Origin: Kurthia sibirica
Lineage (GTDB): Bacteria; Bacillota; Bacilli; Bacillales_A; Planococcaceae
NCBI RefSeq assembly: GCF_003143975.1
Contig: NZ_QFVR01000001.1
Span: forward strand, 1 to 64,000
Direction of reading: 5' to 3'
DNA: 64,000 nt
Of the stretch, positions 55,685 through 64,000 are shown in pieces. Under the pieces are notes generated by a model that worked only from the letters and a program-made list of their open reading frames with translations, had not been told where the DNA came from and searched no databases. Numbering within the stretch: position 1 is the first letter of the stretch; each line of letters starts with the position of its first letter. Made by a program: the position numbers and the translations under genes.

Positions 55685-55713
55685 AGTATACTAATTTTTG
55701 AATGTTTAGTAAA
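55685..55713 (-). promoter_or_regulatory. predicted promoter of the cationic peptide gene
   Basis: Minus strand TTTACT, 17 bp spacer, TATACT at 55690-55685. The predicted transcript starts almost at the ribosome site, giving a leader of about 15 nt. Confidence 0.55.
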
Positions 55714-55753
55714 GTTATTTTACTTGACGGATAAATAAAGGAGCTGAATGGAA

Positions 55754-56542
55754 ATGAACAAAAAATTATTGTTTTTTGATATAGACGGCACGCTTTATAA
55801 TACGAAAAAAATAATACCGCAATCGGCAAAAGATGCAATTAAAGCTGCTAGGGAGCAGGGGCATGAAGTTGCAATTGCAACAGGGCGTTCGCCATTTTTT
55901 TTGAAAGAAGTGAGCGATGAGCTAGAGGTCGACAGTTTCATTAGTTTTAACGGGCAGTTTGTCGTCTATAAAGGACAGGTTATTTCGAGTCGTCCAATTC
56001 CACTCGATGTGTTACAACGTTTAACGAAAAAAGCAGAAGAAAATAATATCCCCATCGTGTATTTGGATGAACATCAAATGACCTCTGCGACAAAGGAACA
56101 TGACGAGGTTCGAGCAAGTATGGATTCGTTATTTTATCCGATGCCAGAGCATGATGCAGAGCATTATAAGACGACCGCTATTTATCAAAGTCTTCTATAT
56201 ATAAGTGAAGAACAGAAACCGGCATTTATTGAAGCTTTTCCTGAGTTGGCTTTTATACGCTGGCATGAGTTTTCAGATGATGTGATTAATCATGACGTCT
56301 CAAAAGCGTATGGCATTGAACAGTTTATCAAACATACTGATTTTACAATGGCGGATGTTATTGTATTTGGAGATGGTTTAAATGATGTTGAAATGTTGGA
56401 ACTGGTAGCACAAGAAGGGACAAGTGTTGCAATGGGAAATGCTGTACCACAAGCGAAAGAAGTGGCGAGCATCGTAACCGATCATGTGGATGAAGATGGA
56501 CTTGCGAATGCGATGGTTAAGCTCGGTTTACTAACAAAATAA
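55754..56542 (+). CDS. ykrA: HAD-superfamily Cof-type phosphatase YkrA
   Basis: A 262-residue sugar-phosphatase-like hydrolase. Motif I is FFDIDGTL with the nucleophile Asp, motif II is ATGRSPF, and motif IV is VFGDGLNDVEML. It has a C2B cap as in Cof/YbjI enzymes. The substrate is unknown. The start is ATG 55754, 10 bases after AAAGGAG; the ATG at 55748 is only 4 bases away from it. The position between rpoY and def matches B. subtilis ykrA. Confidence 0.9.
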   Translation: MNKKLLFFDIDGTLYNTKKIIPQSAKDAIKAAREQGHEVAIATGRSPFFLKEVSDELEVDSFISFNGQFVVYKGQVISSRPIPLDVLQRLTKKAEENNIPIVYLDEHQMTSATKEHDEVRASMDSLFYPMPEHDAEHYKTTAIYQSLLYISEEQKPAFIEAFPELAFIRWHEFSDDVINHDVSKAYGIEQFIKHTDFTMADVIVFGDGLNDVEMLELVAQEGTSVAMGNAVPQAKEVASIVTDHVDEDGLANAMVKLGLLTK

Positions 56543-56623
56543 AAATCGATGTATTTTTGAGGCAATAGGGCTGTTTGAAACGTATAATAAATAACCTATG
56601 CAATCAATGGATACTGGCAATAT

Positions 56624-56680
56624 AAAACACCTATCGTTGGCGGGTAATAACTACCCAATAATCAACGATAGGTGTTTTTT
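56624..56680. terminator. bidirectional terminator between ykrA and def
   Basis: 16-bp arms AAAACACCTATCGTTG/CAACGATAGGTGTTTT, with an inner GGGTA..TACCC hairpin, then a T-run. Confidence 0.9.
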
Positions 56681-56696
56681 GAATCGTAACGAATAA

Positions 56697-57254
56697 TTAT
56701 TCGTCTTCTAAAGGATGTGAATTGGGTACTTCAAAATAAGGGTTGTCCTTATTAATATGATCGTAGAACATGACACCGTTCAAATGATCTAGCTCATGCT
56801 GGAACGCAATCGCTGGTAGATTTTTCAGGCGCATTTTTTTTTCTTCACCGTCCAAGTTGAAAAACTTCACTGTAATACGTTGTGGACGTGGTACATAACC
56901 TGTAACATCTCGATCAACGGATAAACAACCTTCGCCGCCTGGTAAGTAAGCAAGTTCCACTGAATGGCTGACAATTTTAGGATTTACGACAATTTCTTCC
57001 ACCATATCACCATGATCATTCGGAACATATAACGCGAAAATTCGTACAGAACGATTTACTTGTGGAGCAGCAATACCAATGCCCGAACGTAAATCATATT
57101 TTTCTGCAATTTCTGGATCCTGGCTATTAATTAAGAATTCCAGAAGGTCTTCCCCAAGTTGACGATTTTCTGCACTTAAAGGAAATGTTACTTCCGCTGC
57201 TTTTTTGCGTAAGGTTTCGTGACCTTCGCGAATGACATCTTTCATTAAAATCAT
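56697..57254 (-). CDS. def: peptide deformylase
   Basis: A 185-residue metal enzyme removing formyl from nascent N-termini. All three motifs are seen: GIGIAAPQ, EGCLSV (metal Cys) and QHELDHLNG (metal His pair with catalytic Glu). The start is ATG 57254 behind AAAGGGAAG, which aligns with B. subtilis DefB; an upstream in-frame codon at 57278 lacks a site. A promoter TTGAAG-16-TATAAT (57322-57295) precedes it. It is the type 2 form, as usual in Bacilli. Confidence 0.95.
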   Translation of the reverse strand: MILMKDVIREGHETLRKKAAEVTFPLSAENRQLGEDLLEFLINSQDPEIAEKYDLRSGIGIAAPQVNRSVRIFALYVPNDHGDMVEEIVVNPKIVSHSVELAYLPGGEGCLSVDRDVTGYVPRPQRITVKFFNLDGEEKKMRLKNLPAIAFQHELDHLNGVMFYDHINKDNPYFEVPNSHPLEDE

Positions 57255-57294
57255 GTATATCTTCCCTTTCAACAACAAATCTATTCTTCCGTAT

Positions 57295-57322
57295 ATTATA
57301 CAACATAGACAGAGAGCTTCAA
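57295..57322 (-). promoter_or_regulatory. predicted def promoter
   Basis: Minus strand TTGAAG (57322-57317), 16 bp, perfect TATAAT (57300-57295). Confidence 0.6.
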
Positions 57323-58720
<1,398 letters not shown>

Positions 58721-58723
58721 CCA

Positions 58724-59701
58724 ATGGCACAATTAACGATGATTCAAGCAATTACAGATGCTTTAAAATGTGAACTAAAAGATGACGAGAACGTGCTATT
58801 ATTCGGTGAAGATATCGGTGCAAACGGCGGCGTTTTCCGTGCTACTGAAGGTCTTCAAAAAGAATTTGGTGTAGATCGCGTATTTGATACGCCACTTGCA
58901 GAATCAGGTATAGGTGGTTTAGCTATCGGGCTTGCACTACAAGGTTATCGTCCAGTACCTGAAATTCAATTCTTCGGTTTTGTCTATGAAGTAATGGATT
59001 CAATTTCTGGTCAACTGGCTCGTATGAAATATCGTTCAGGTGGTTCATTGAATGCGCCTGTAACAATCCGTTCACCATTTGGTGGTGGCGTTCATACACC
59101 TGAAATGCACTCGGATAGCTTAGAGGGCTTAATGGCTGCACAACCAGGTCTTAAAGTGGTCATCCCTTCAACACCATACGATGCTAAAGGATTATTAATC
59201 TCATCGATTCGCGACAATGATCCTGTCATTTTCTTAGAGCATTTAAAATTATATCGTTCATTCCGTGAAGAAGTTCCTGAAGAATCATACACGATTCCTC
59301 TTGGTAAGGCGGCAGTTAGACGTGAAGGGAAAGATCTTTCAATCTTCGCATATGGCGCAATGGTCCATGAGGCATTAAAAGCAGCAGAAACATTAGAAAA
59401 AGAAGATTTCTCAGTAGAAGTAATCGATTTAAGAACCGTTCAACCACTTGATATCGAAACAATTATTGCTTCGGTAGAAAAAACAAATCGTGCTATTGTC
59501 GTACAAGAAGCACAAAAACAAGCAGGTATTGCTGCAAATGTTGTTTCTGAAATTACAGAACGTGCAATTTTAAGTTTGGAAGCGCCAGTCTTACGCGTAA
59601 CGGCACCAGATACAATCTACCCATACCCACAAGCAGAAGCAGTTTGGCTTCCTAATCATAAAGATATTTATGCAACAGCGAAAAAAGTTTTAACATTCTA
59701 A
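58724..59701 (+). CDS. pdhB: pyruvate dehydrogenase E1 beta subunit
   Basis: A 325-residue beta subunit with the transketolase-like pyrimidine domain ([51 protein letters not shown]) and C-terminal domain ([15 protein letters not shown]). It forms the alpha2beta2 E1 with PdhA. It starts 3 bases after pdhA, with an AAGGAG site inside the pdhA end. Confidence 0.97.
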   Translation: MAQLTMIQAITDALKCELKDDENVLLFGEDIGANGGVFRATEGLQKEFGVDRVFDTPLAESGIGGLAIGLALQGYRPVPEIQFFGFVYEVMDSISGQLARMKYRSGGSLNAPVTIRSPFGGGVHTPEMHSDSLEGLMAAQPGLKVVIPSTPYDAKGLLISSIRDNDPVIFLEHLKLYRSFREEVPEESYTIPLGKAAVRREGKDLSIFAYGAMVHEALKAAETLEKEDFSVEVIDLRTVQPLDIETIIASVEKTNRAIVVQEAQKQAGIAANVVSEITERAILSLEAPVLRVTAPDTIYPYPQAEAVWLPNHKDIYATAKKVLTF

Positions 59702-59734
59702 GGGATAGTAACACAAAGGAAGGGTGAAAAGTTT

Positions 59735-61081
59735 ATGGCATTTGAATTCCGTTTACCAGATATCGGCGAGGGGATCCATGAGGGTGAAATCGTCAAATGG
59801 TTCGTTAAAGCAGGCGACGAGATTAAAGAAGATGACTTATTAGCAGAAGTACAAAATGATAAGGCAGTTGTTGAAATTCCATCACCAGTGGAAGGTAAAG
59901 TGCTTGAAGTTTTAGTAGAGGAAGGTACATTAACGACAGTTGGTACGATTTTACTAAAAATTGATGCACCAGGTTACGAAGATCTTCAATTACACGGAGG
60001 CAATCATGATGATGATGCACCGGAAAAAGAAGAAGTAAAAGAAGAAGTAAAAGAAGAAGTAAAAGAAGAAGTAAAAGAAGATTCATCGGTAAAAGAAGAA
60101 TCGAAATCGTCTAATAATACTGATGTTGTTGAACTTTCAGATAAATCGAAGCGTATTATTGCAATGCCATCAGTTCGTAAGTTCGCACGTGAACAAGATG
60201 TTGATATTTCAGCGGTAGCGGGTACGGGTAAAAATGGTCGCATATTAAAAGTTGATATTGAAAACTTCAAAAATGGTAATCAGTCTTCATCTGTATCTTC
60301 TGAAAGCACAGTTGAAGAAACAGTGGAAGTATCCACTGCATCATCAGCACCTACACCATCTGTTAATCTTGAAGGTGAATTTCCAGAAACACGTGAGAAA
60401 ATGTCAGCAATGCGTCGCATGATTGCTAAAGCGATGGTTCATTCTAAACAGACAGCTCCTCATGTTACGTTGATGGATGAAGTGGACGTTACGAACCTTG
60501 TCGCTCACCGTAAAAAATTCAAAGATATTGCAGCAGCAGATGGTATTAAATTAACATATCTTCCGTATGTTGTGAAAGCGCTAGTGAGTACATTACGTAA
60601 ATTCCCAGAATTCAATCGCTCATTGGACGATGCGACACAAGAAATTATTCAAAAACACTATTATAATATCGGGATTGCAGCTGATACAGAACGTGGATTA
60701 CTAGTTCCTGTTATCAAACATGCCGATCGTAAATCAGTTTTTGCAGTATCTGATGAAATCAATTCACTTGCAGAAAAAGCGAGAGATGGTAAACTTGCAC
60801 CAAGTGAAATGCAAGGTGCATCATGCTCAATTTCGAATATTGGCTCAGCTGGTGGGCAATGGTTTACACCTGTAATCAACCATCCTGAGGTCGCAATCCT
60901 TGGAATCGGACGTATTGCAGAGAAACCTGTAATAAAAAATGGTGAAATTGTAGGCGCACCTGTGTTAGCATTATCATTGAGCTTTGATCATAGAATGATC
61001 GATGGAGCCACTGCACAAAACGCGATGAATCATTTAAAACGTTTGTTAAGTGAGCCGGAATTATTATTAATGGAGGCGTAA
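59735..61081 (+). CDS. pdhC: dihydrolipoamide acetyltransferase E2 of pyruvate dehydrogenase
   Basis: A 448-residue core subunit. One lipoyl domain (residues 1-80; lipoylated Lys in [10 protein letters not shown]) is followed by an acidic-basic linker with four tandem KEEV units. The peripheral-subunit-binding domain is [20 protein letters not shown], and after a second Ser/Thr/Glu-rich linker comes the catalytic domain with [10 protein letters not shown]. The linker repeat is encoded by a 12-bp tandem repeat. It is the third gene of pdhABCD. Confidence 0.97.
   Translation: MAFEFRLPDIGEGIHEGEIVKWFVKAGDEIKEDDLLAEVQNDKAVVEIPSPVEGKVLEVLVEEGTLTTVGTILLKIDAPGYEDLQLHGGNHDDDAPEKEEVKEEVKEEVKEEVKEDSSVKEESKSSNNTDVVELSDKSKRIIAMPSVRKFAREQDVDISAVAGTGKNGRILKVDIENFKNGNQSSSVSSESTVEETVEVSTASSAPTPSVNLEGEFPETREKMSAMRRMIAKAMVHSKQTAPHVTLMDEVDVTNLVAHRKKFKDIAAADGIKLTYLPYVVKALVSTLRKFPEFNRSLDDATQEIIQKHYYNIGIAADTERGLLVPVIKHADRKSVFAVSDEINSLAEKARDGKLAPSEMQGASCSISNIGSAGGQWFTPVINHPEVAILGIGRIAEKPVIKNGEIVGAPVLALSLSFDHRMIDGATAQNAMNHLKRLLSEPELLLMEA
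60029..60081 (+). repeat. 12-bp tandem repeat in the E2 linker
   Basis: About four near-perfect copies of GAAGTAAAAGAA encode [12 protein letters not shown]. They lie in frame in the flexible linker after the lipoyl domain. Confidence 0.8.
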
Positions 61082-61085
61082 TACT

Positions 61086-62501
61086 ATGGTAGTAGGAGAT
61101 TTCCCAATCGAAACAGAAACAATTGTAATTGGATCAGGTCCCGGAGGATATGTGGCTGCAATTCGCGCTGCACAACTAGGACAAAAAGTAACTGTAATTG
61201 AAAAAGAATATGTAGGCGGCGTTTGTTTAAACGTGGGTTGTATTCCTTCAAAAGCGTTGATCTCAGTTGGTCACCGTTTTGAAAACGCTAAACATTCTGA
61301 TGATATGGGTATTGTAGCAAAAGAAGTAACACTTGATTTTGCTAAAGCACAAGCATTCAAAGATAGTGTAGTAAAAAAACTTACAGGCGGCGTTGCTGGT
61401 TTATTAAAAGGCAATAATGTTGAAGTTGTAATGGGTGATGCATATTTAAATGATGCAAATACACTTACAGTTGCTACAGAATCTGGATCTCAAAAATATT
61501 CTTTCAAAAACTTAATTATTGCTACAGGTTCTCGTCCAGTTGAGATTCCAACTTTCAAATTCACGAAACGTGTAATCAATTCTACTGGCGCTCTTAACTT
61601 ACAAGAAGTCCCTAATAAACTAGTTGTTATCGGTGGTGGTTACATCGGTACTGAGCTAGGTTCTGCTTATGCTAACTTAGGTGCTGAAGTTACAATTCTT
61701 GAAGGTGGTAAGGATATTCTTGCTGGTTTCGAAAAACAAATGACTGCTATTGTTAAAAAAGGTCTGAAGAAAAAAGGCGTTACGATTGAAGTGGAAGCTT
61801 TAGCACAAGGTGTTGAAGAAACTGAAACGGGCGTAACTGTTTCTTACTCTGTAAAAGGCGAAACAAAAACTGTTGAAGCGGATTACGTTTTAGTAACAGT
61901 TGGTCGTCGTCCTAATACAGATGATATGGGACTTGAAGAAGCTGGAATTGAATTTGCAGAACGCGGTTTAATTAAAGTGGACAAACAGTGCCGTACAAAT
62001 GTATCAAATATCTATGCAATTGGTGATGTAGTTGCTGGATTACAATTAGCACACAAAGCTTCATACGAAGGTAAAGTAGCAGCTGAAGCAATCGCAGGAG
62101 AAAAATCAATCGTTGATTATCTTGCAATTCCTGCAGTATGCTTCACAGATCCTGAAATGGCATCTGTTGGTTATTCTGAAGCGGAAGCTAAAGAAAATGG
62201 CTACGATGTAATCGTTGGTAAATTTGCATTTGGTGCAAACGGTCGTGCATTAGCTCTTAATGAAACAGAAGGTTTTGTTAAACTTGTAGGCCGTAAAGAA
62301 GATGGTTTAGTTCTTGGTGGACAAATCGTAGGTGTTGGCGCATCAGATATGATCGCTGAAATCGCATTAGCTGTTGAAACAGGTATGACTTTAGAAGATG
62401 TTGCTATGACGATCCATGCGCATCCAACTTTAGGCGAGATTGTTATGGAAGCAGCAGAAGTTGCTCTTGGCCATCCGATTCATATGGTTACAAAAAAATA
62501 A
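61086..62501 (+). CDS. pdhD: dihydrolipoamide dehydrogenase E3
   Basis: A 471-residue flavoprotein reoxidising lipoamide for pyruvate (and perhaps other) dehydrogenases. FAD binding is [19 protein letters not shown], the redox disulfide is [15 protein letters not shown] and NAD binding is [20 protein letters not shown]. The C-terminal catalytic His is in [10 protein letters not shown]. The ATG at 61086 lies 4 bases after the pdhC stop, with GGAGG inside its end. It is the last gene of the operon. Confidence 0.97.
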   Translation: MVVGDFPIETETIVIGSGPGGYVAAIRAAQLGQKVTVIEKEYVGGVCLNVGCIPSKALISVGHRFENAKHSDDMGIVAKEVTLDFAKAQAFKDSVVKKLTGGVAGLLKGNNVEVVMGDAYLNDANTLTVATESGSQKYSFKNLIIATGSRPVEIPTFKFTKRVINSTGALNLQEVPNKLVVIGGGYIGTELGSAYANLGAEVTILEGGKDILAGFEKQMTAIVKKGLKKKGVTIEVEALAQGVEETETGVTVSYSVKGETKTVEADYVLVTVGRRPNTDDMGLEEAGIEFAERGLIKVDKQCRTNVSNIYAIGDVVAGLQLAHKASYEGKVAAEAIAGEKSIVDYLAIPAVCFTDPEMASVGYSEAEAKENGYDVIVGKFAFGANGRALALNETEGFVKLVGRKEDGLVLGGQIVGVGASDMIAEIALAVETGMTLEDVAMTIHAHPTLGEIVMEAAEVALGHPIHMVTKK

Positions 62502-62511
62502 GTTACAGACA

Positions 62512-62548
62512 AAAACCCTTGAGCTAAATTGTAGCTCGAGGGTTTTTT
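62512..62548 (+). terminator. terminator of pdhABCD
   Basis: AAACCCTTGAGCT/AGCTCGAGGGTTTTT stem with one mismatch, then a T-run. Confidence 0.9.
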
Positions 62549-62775
62549 ATTGTCTAAAAAAGGAAATAAGAATGATATTACAGGAAATAGATACACTAAC
62601 TAAGTGAGGAACCATAGTTTCTAATACCCTTAAAAGGGCTATGCACTATGAATATACGCTTTTTTAACGAGATGAGTATTTACATCATACATCTATTGTT
62701 TAATCATGTAATGGCATGCTAGGTAACTTTATCGCATTTAAAATAGGCAGGGGGTTCTTTTTGCGAAAAGGTGTT
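62549..62775. other. intergenic region after the pdh operon
   Basis: About 230 bp without a recognised gene. A short inverted pair ACTAAGTGAGG/CCTTAAAAGGGC is weak. Nothing else was seen. Confidence 0.3.
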
Positions 62776-62946
62776 ATGAAGAAGCGAATTCAACAAACTA
62801 CCCTAATTATACCTATTATGGGTATAATAAGTTTTGTAGGAATGATCTGTTTATTCACTAACTGCATCAAATATTTCATCGTGCATCATTTAAATTTGGG
62901 CGATGATAAGGAGGATTATATTAATGAATTTAGGATTGCTAGGTAA
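62776..62946 (+). CDS. possible 56-residue single-span membrane protein
   Basis: From ATG 62776: a basic N-terminus (MKKRIQQ), a hydrophobic stretch TLIIPIMGIISFVGMICLF and an acidic C-terminal tail. AAAGGTG lies 3 bases upstream, which is too close for a good site. It would overlap the following SDR gene by 23 bp. A palindrome ATTATACC-N7-GGTATAAT (62806-62828) inside it could instead be an operator for the SDR gene. Doubtful. Confidence 0.25.
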   Translation: MKKRIQQTTLIIPIMGIISFVGMICLFTNCIKYFIVHHLNLGDDKEDYINEFRIAR

Positions 62947-63712
62947 AACGGCTATTGTCACAGGAGGGTCACGTGGAATCGGTTTTGCTGTCGCTTTACA
63001 ACTGGTTATTGAAGGAGCGAATGTTGTTATTTGTGGTAGACATGAAGATGCCTTAAAAGATGCTGCAAATAAAATTGAAAAAGAAACACAACAAAGGGTA
63101 CTAGCGATTGTTGCTGATGTATCATCAAAAGCAGATTGTGAAAAGCTGATTAAAAGTACTGTCGCAAAACATAATCGTATTGACATACTAATCAACAATG
63201 CAGGGATGTCTTCAACGAACTCCTTCATGGATATATCTACGAGACAGTGGACAGAAGATTTAGATTTAAAATTATTTGGTGCGATCAATTGTTCGGAAGC
63301 GGCAGTACCACATATGGAGGCTACTGGAGGAGGTTCTATTGTTAATGTGACAGCTATTTCTGGTAAATCTTCCACTGCAGGAACAATGCCAACTTCGGTT
63401 AGTCGCGCAGCAGGCATTGCATTAACGAACACAATGTCAAAAGATTTAGGTCCATTATCTATTCGTGTCAATGCAGTATGCATAGGTTTGATTCGTAGTA
63501 CACAAATTGAACGTAAGTGGAAAAAAGAGCAGGCATTGATGGAATGGGAAGATTATAGTCTACTAGCAGCAGAGCAAATTCCAATACCACTTGGGCGAAT
63601 TGGTGAAGCAAGTGAAGCAGCAAATGCTATCGTATTTTTAGCATCTGAAGCAGCGTCATATATTAGTGGTACAGCATTAAATATTGATGGCGGTACATCA
63701 CCAGTCGTATAA
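62924..63712 (+). CDS. SDR-family oxidoreductase
   Basis: A 262-residue classical short-chain dehydrogenase. The NAD(P) motif is TGGSRGIGFAVALQL, followed by INNAGMSSTNSF and a Ser/Lys active-site region in VTAISGKSSTAGTMPTSVSRAAG. The usual catalytic Tyr position appears changed (YxxxK not seen; TMPTSVSRAAG there). The C-terminus is ISGTALNIDGGTSPVV. The substrate is unknown, and the altered active site makes activity uncertain. The start is ATG 62924 with AAGGAGGA about 9 bases upstream; an earlier in-frame codon at 62903 lies before that site. Confidence 0.85.
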   Translation: MNLGLLGKTAIVTGGSRGIGFAVALQLVIEGANVVICGRHEDALKDAANKIEKETQQRVLAIVADVSSKADCEKLIKSTVAKHNRIDILINNAGMSSTNSFMDISTRQWTEDLDLKLFGAINCSEAAVPHMEATGGGSIVNVTAISGKSSTAGTMPTSVSRAAGIALTNTMSKDLGPLSIRVNAVCIGLIRSTQIERKWKKEQALMEWEDYSLLAAEQIPIPLGRIGEASEAANAIVFLASEAASYISGTALNIDGGTSPVV

Positions 63713-63720
63713 TAACGACA

Positions 63721-63772
63721 AAAGGCATACTCTTTGAAATCAGCAATCGATTTCATGTGAATATGCCCTTAT
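63721..63772. terminator. terminator between the SDR gene and the convergent partial gene
   Basis: GGCATA..TGAAATC pairs with GATTTCA..TATGCC. T-rich flanks on both strands suit two convergent genes. Confidence 0.65.
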
Positions 63773-63779
63773 TTTAAGG

Positions 63780-64000
63780 TTACAAATGGGGAAGTGGCGA
63801 AAATTGTTTCACAAGTGTTGAAAGCCATTGTAATTCTTTGTCATGTTGAATGTTGGCTGCCATACCATTTAGTAGTACTGCGCTAGGTATTGGTTGTGAA
63901 AACTCATTTTCCAATAGATGAATAGATTGGCCAAAAAATGAGTTTTTATCATATAGTGTTTTCACTCGTGTCAATTCCTCCATAATTAATTGGCGAATTG
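63780..64000 (-). CDS. partial hypothetical gene at the right window edge
   Basis: The last 73 or so codons of a gene whose start is outside the window. The frame stays open from the ATG at 63983 to position 63998, and that ATG has no ribosome site. The visible part is helical (KELQWLSTLVKQF) with no motif I recognise. Only the C-terminal end is visible, so no function can be given. Confidence 0.55.
   Translation of the reverse strand, partial: IRQLIMEELTRVKTLYDKNSFFGQSIHLLENEFSQPIPSAVLLNGMAANIQHDKELQWLSTLVKQFSPLPHL

Overview
This window reads as chromosomal backbone of a low-GC, Gram-positive Bacillales bacterium. The gene families, the strong AGGAGG-type ribosome sites, the TTG and GTG starts and the gene order point to the Bacillaceae/Planococcaceae. 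I cannot name the species; a Planococcaceae genus such as Kurthia, Lysinibacillus or Rummeliibacillus is a guess. A Spo0E-like phosphatase, CheV, RpoY and RNase J1 fit this assignment. Several blocks follow the order I recall from the Bacillus subtilis ykv-yku-ykr-pdh region: ykvS, spo0E-like, ykwC, cheV, ykyB, fadH, ykuL, ccpC, dapH, dapL, then ktrC, rnjA, rpoY, ykrA, def, pdhABCD. Other genes are inserted between them.

Layout. 1-911: right end of an IS3-family element cut by the window edge. 0.96-4.4 kb: a methyltransferase, a YjdI/YjdJ-like ferredoxin-acetyltransferase pair and a membrane diguanylate cyclase. 4.6-11.2 kb: a sulfate assimilation locus with the uptake operon sbp-cysT-cysW-cysA on the minus strand and cysH-sat-cysC on the plus strand. 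Each arm has a strong intrinsic-terminator hairpin in its 5' leader. 11.3-15.4 kb: an SDR protein, a manganese (yybP-ykoY) riboswitch with a TerC-family gene, and an unrecognised two-gene TPR module. 15.7-22.5 kb: KtrD/KtrB potassium channel, MarR, CPBP protease, small proteins, YkwC, CheV, YkyB. 22.7-28.4 kb: ppx-ppk and a GGDEF-EAL protein. 28.8-33.1 kb: fadH behind a FadR-like operator, the c-di-AMP-binding CBS protein, ccpC, and dapH-dapL for lysine and cell-wall diaminopimelate.

33.3-37.4 kb: a three-gene ABC-2 type transporter module with a large membrane-anchored accessory protein. 38.1-42.8 kb: a large secreted subtilisin-like protease and an MFS efflux pump. 43.3-47.6 kb: a polyamine uptake operon led by an XRE-cupin regulator with three operator-like repeats next to its promoter. 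47.9-51.9 kb: the glyoxylate shunt (aceA, aceB) divergent from a LytTR regulator, followed by a 43-residue Cys-rich protein. 52.4-57.3 kb: ktrC, rnjA-rpoY, a tiny cationic peptide gene, a HAD phosphatase and peptide deformylase. 57.6-62.5 kb: the pyruvate dehydrogenase operon. The window ends with an SDR gene and a partial unknown gene.

The genes are mostly housekeeping and central metabolism: sulfur assimilation, potassium homeostasis, polyphosphate, acetate and fatty-acid use, and pyruvate oxidation. Cyclic dinucleotide signalling recurs (two GGDEF proteins, CbpB, KtrC). A family of inverted-repeat elements (three copies of 163-253 bp) sits just after stop codons and probably ends transcripts. 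No rRNA, tRNA, CRISPR array, prophage or defence island was seen. The least explained items are the cationic peptide gene at 55.6 kb, the paired leader terminators of the sulfur operons, and the TPR module at 13.4-15.4 kb.
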